Positions 63,021 to 64,000 of a DNA stretch of 64,000 nucleotides are shown one piece after another. Position 1 is the stretch's first letter. Each line of letters starts with the position of its first letter. Position numbers and translations under genes: made by a program. Origin of the DNA: Xestospongia muta. Taxonomy: Eukaryota > Porifera > Demospongiae > Haplosclerida > Petrosiidae. The stretch covers positions 5,258,923-5,322,922 of the forward strand of contig OY848922.1 of assembly GCA_963693285.1 (NCBI GenBank), read 5' to 3'. The notes beneath the pieces were generated by a model that saw nothing but the letters and a program-made list of their open reading frames with translations, made no database searches and was not told the DNA's origin.

Positions 63021-63466
63021 TAGATATATATATACACCCTGAGATTGATTGGAAAACAACAAGCCAACATATGAATCACCCACTATCTCGCTCAACCAAT
63101 CATTATTTTGAACACCTCTTCGTTGATCTTTGGTGACGGAATAAAGGCCTGCATGTAGGCATCCCACATTAATATGCCATCAGAGAAGGGGTTGAATGAA
63201 CATTTTAATTTAAACTTAATAATAATTATAATAATAATAATAATAATTTTCTTTGTTCAAAGTTTTTGATCAATTATATCAAACTATAGTAAAACAAGGG
63301 ATCAGCATTAGCAAAATATTAGTAATTTATAAAACGTATTTAAATATAACACTCTAAGCAATACAATAACAAACTGTTCTTGTTGAATATTTTATAAGAA
63401 AAACATAAAAAGAACATCAAAAATATCCATACTCATAACAAATAACTAAAATTAGTCATTGATTTT

Positions 63467-64000
63467 TTAAAGAAAACACCGTATACTTTCAGCAATATAT
63501 AAGTTATCAACAGGAGGTGACTCTATTGCTGTTATAATGGTACTCCATTTAACATTAGTAGGCTGACCATCAATCCATAACTGAAGAACATTAGAGAGTT
63601 TCTGCTCATCACTGAAATTACTCTGATGTAAGGACATCAAAGCTCCATGCCTAATTTCAAGGGCTTCTCCTATTTCCTTCCATTTATATGCAATAGGAGT
63701 TAGTAGACGTATGAGCTGTAGTTTGTCTGGTTTACTGTCTATAATAATATACAAGATGTACAATAACATAAATGAGTACATATAACAGATACATACATGT
63801 TCTATGTAATAATAGAGTGAGTAGTAGATATAAGAAATATACTTTATCCATAGAGTATAAATGAAAGTGGATTGTAAATGTTGTGGTAGCAAATAAATTT
63901 AATTAAATAAAGGTAAAGCTTACCAGGATCTTTCACATTGGTTTCTAGACCTATTGTCTCAGTTACAATTTCTGGAAAAACACCAGTAGTGTCTGTAAAT
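63467..64000 (-). CDS. 3' end of a death-domain protein gene (two exons, partial)
   Basis: The upstream exon (64000-63924, open at the right edge) reads TDTTGVFPEIVTETIG then LETNVKDP and ends on a GTAAGC donor. The intron is 185 nt, with acceptor TATTATTATAG. The last exon, 63738-63467, continues in frame (G plus AC gives Asp): SKPDKLQLIRLLTPIAYKWK, EIGEALEIRHGALMSLHQSN, then VLQLWIDGQPTNVKWSTIIT, ending at TAA. The pattern W-x-x-IGEALEI, then L-x-x-WIDGQP and W-x-x-I, is that of a death-fold domain of about 85 residues, which mediates homotypic binding in apoptosis and innate immune signalling. Sponges have many such genes, often with ankyrin or NACHT modules. The 5' part is off the window. 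A relic of the same exon lies in each tandem unit (32.1 and 41.9 kb). Confidence 0.85.

Noticed and set aside
63467..63892. 141-residue single open frame at the right edge
   Set aside because: The first 50 residues (Tyr/Ile-rich) are intron read-through. The splice acceptor at 63739 and the in-frame upstream exon at 63924-64000 give a better model.

Overview
The window is AT-rich eukaryotic DNA with short exons, GT-AG introns, many dispersed repeats and several kinds of transposable element. Three things together point to a demosponge genome of the Amphimedon type: exons of 99 nt that each encode one 33-residue ankyrin repeat, a death-domain 3' exon, and Metaviridae-like (K02A2.6-type) and piggyBac elements. 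This assignment is inferred from gene style, not from a database match. There are no bacterial-style operons, rRNA, CRISPR arrays or recognisable tRNA genes.

Layout. At 1.37-1.86 kb, on the minus strand, lies the 5' end of an ankyrin-repeat gene: an 18-nt first coding exon, then an ankyrin-like exon. It runs off the left edge. From 2 to 14 kb there are only weak exon candidates, a 218-bp (CT)n tract and short direct repeats. At 15.2-16.0 and 19.7-20.9 kb are two inverted copies of an unidentified hairpin-ended repeat; the second carries an internal 321-bp tandem duplication. Between them is a two-exon 3' gene end (18.1-18.5 kb), whose decayed relatives recur at 36.2, 45.9, 53.8 and 57.9 kb. 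From 21.0 to 26.5 kb come two palindromic elements (one with TA target duplication) and a dead Gypsy-type LTR retrotransposon on the minus strand with very short, 105-bp, LTR-like ends.

From 29.7 to 49.85 kb the sequence is dominated by a direct tandem duplication with a 9.75-kb unit. Each unit holds part of a piggyBac transposase pseudogene, a relic of a death-domain exon, ankyrin exons and several palindromes. The two copies differ clearly in the first 1.4 kb but look identical over the next 8.4 kb. That mosaic fits either an assembly join of two haplotypes or a real duplication followed by conversion.

From 54.4 to 57.65 kb is a second, unrelated piggyBac-family pseudogene with a TTAA-flanked 3' end and a hAT-type MITE (9-bp target duplication) inside it. 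The right edge (63.5-64.0 kb, minus strand) holds the last two exons of a death-domain protein whose 5' part lies outside the window.

Overall this looks like a rapidly turning-over cluster of ankyrin and death-domain genes. Exons, introns and flanks have been copied repeatedly, and most copies are decaying. The intact parts are the two edge genes and perhaps the 18.1-18.5 kb gene end.
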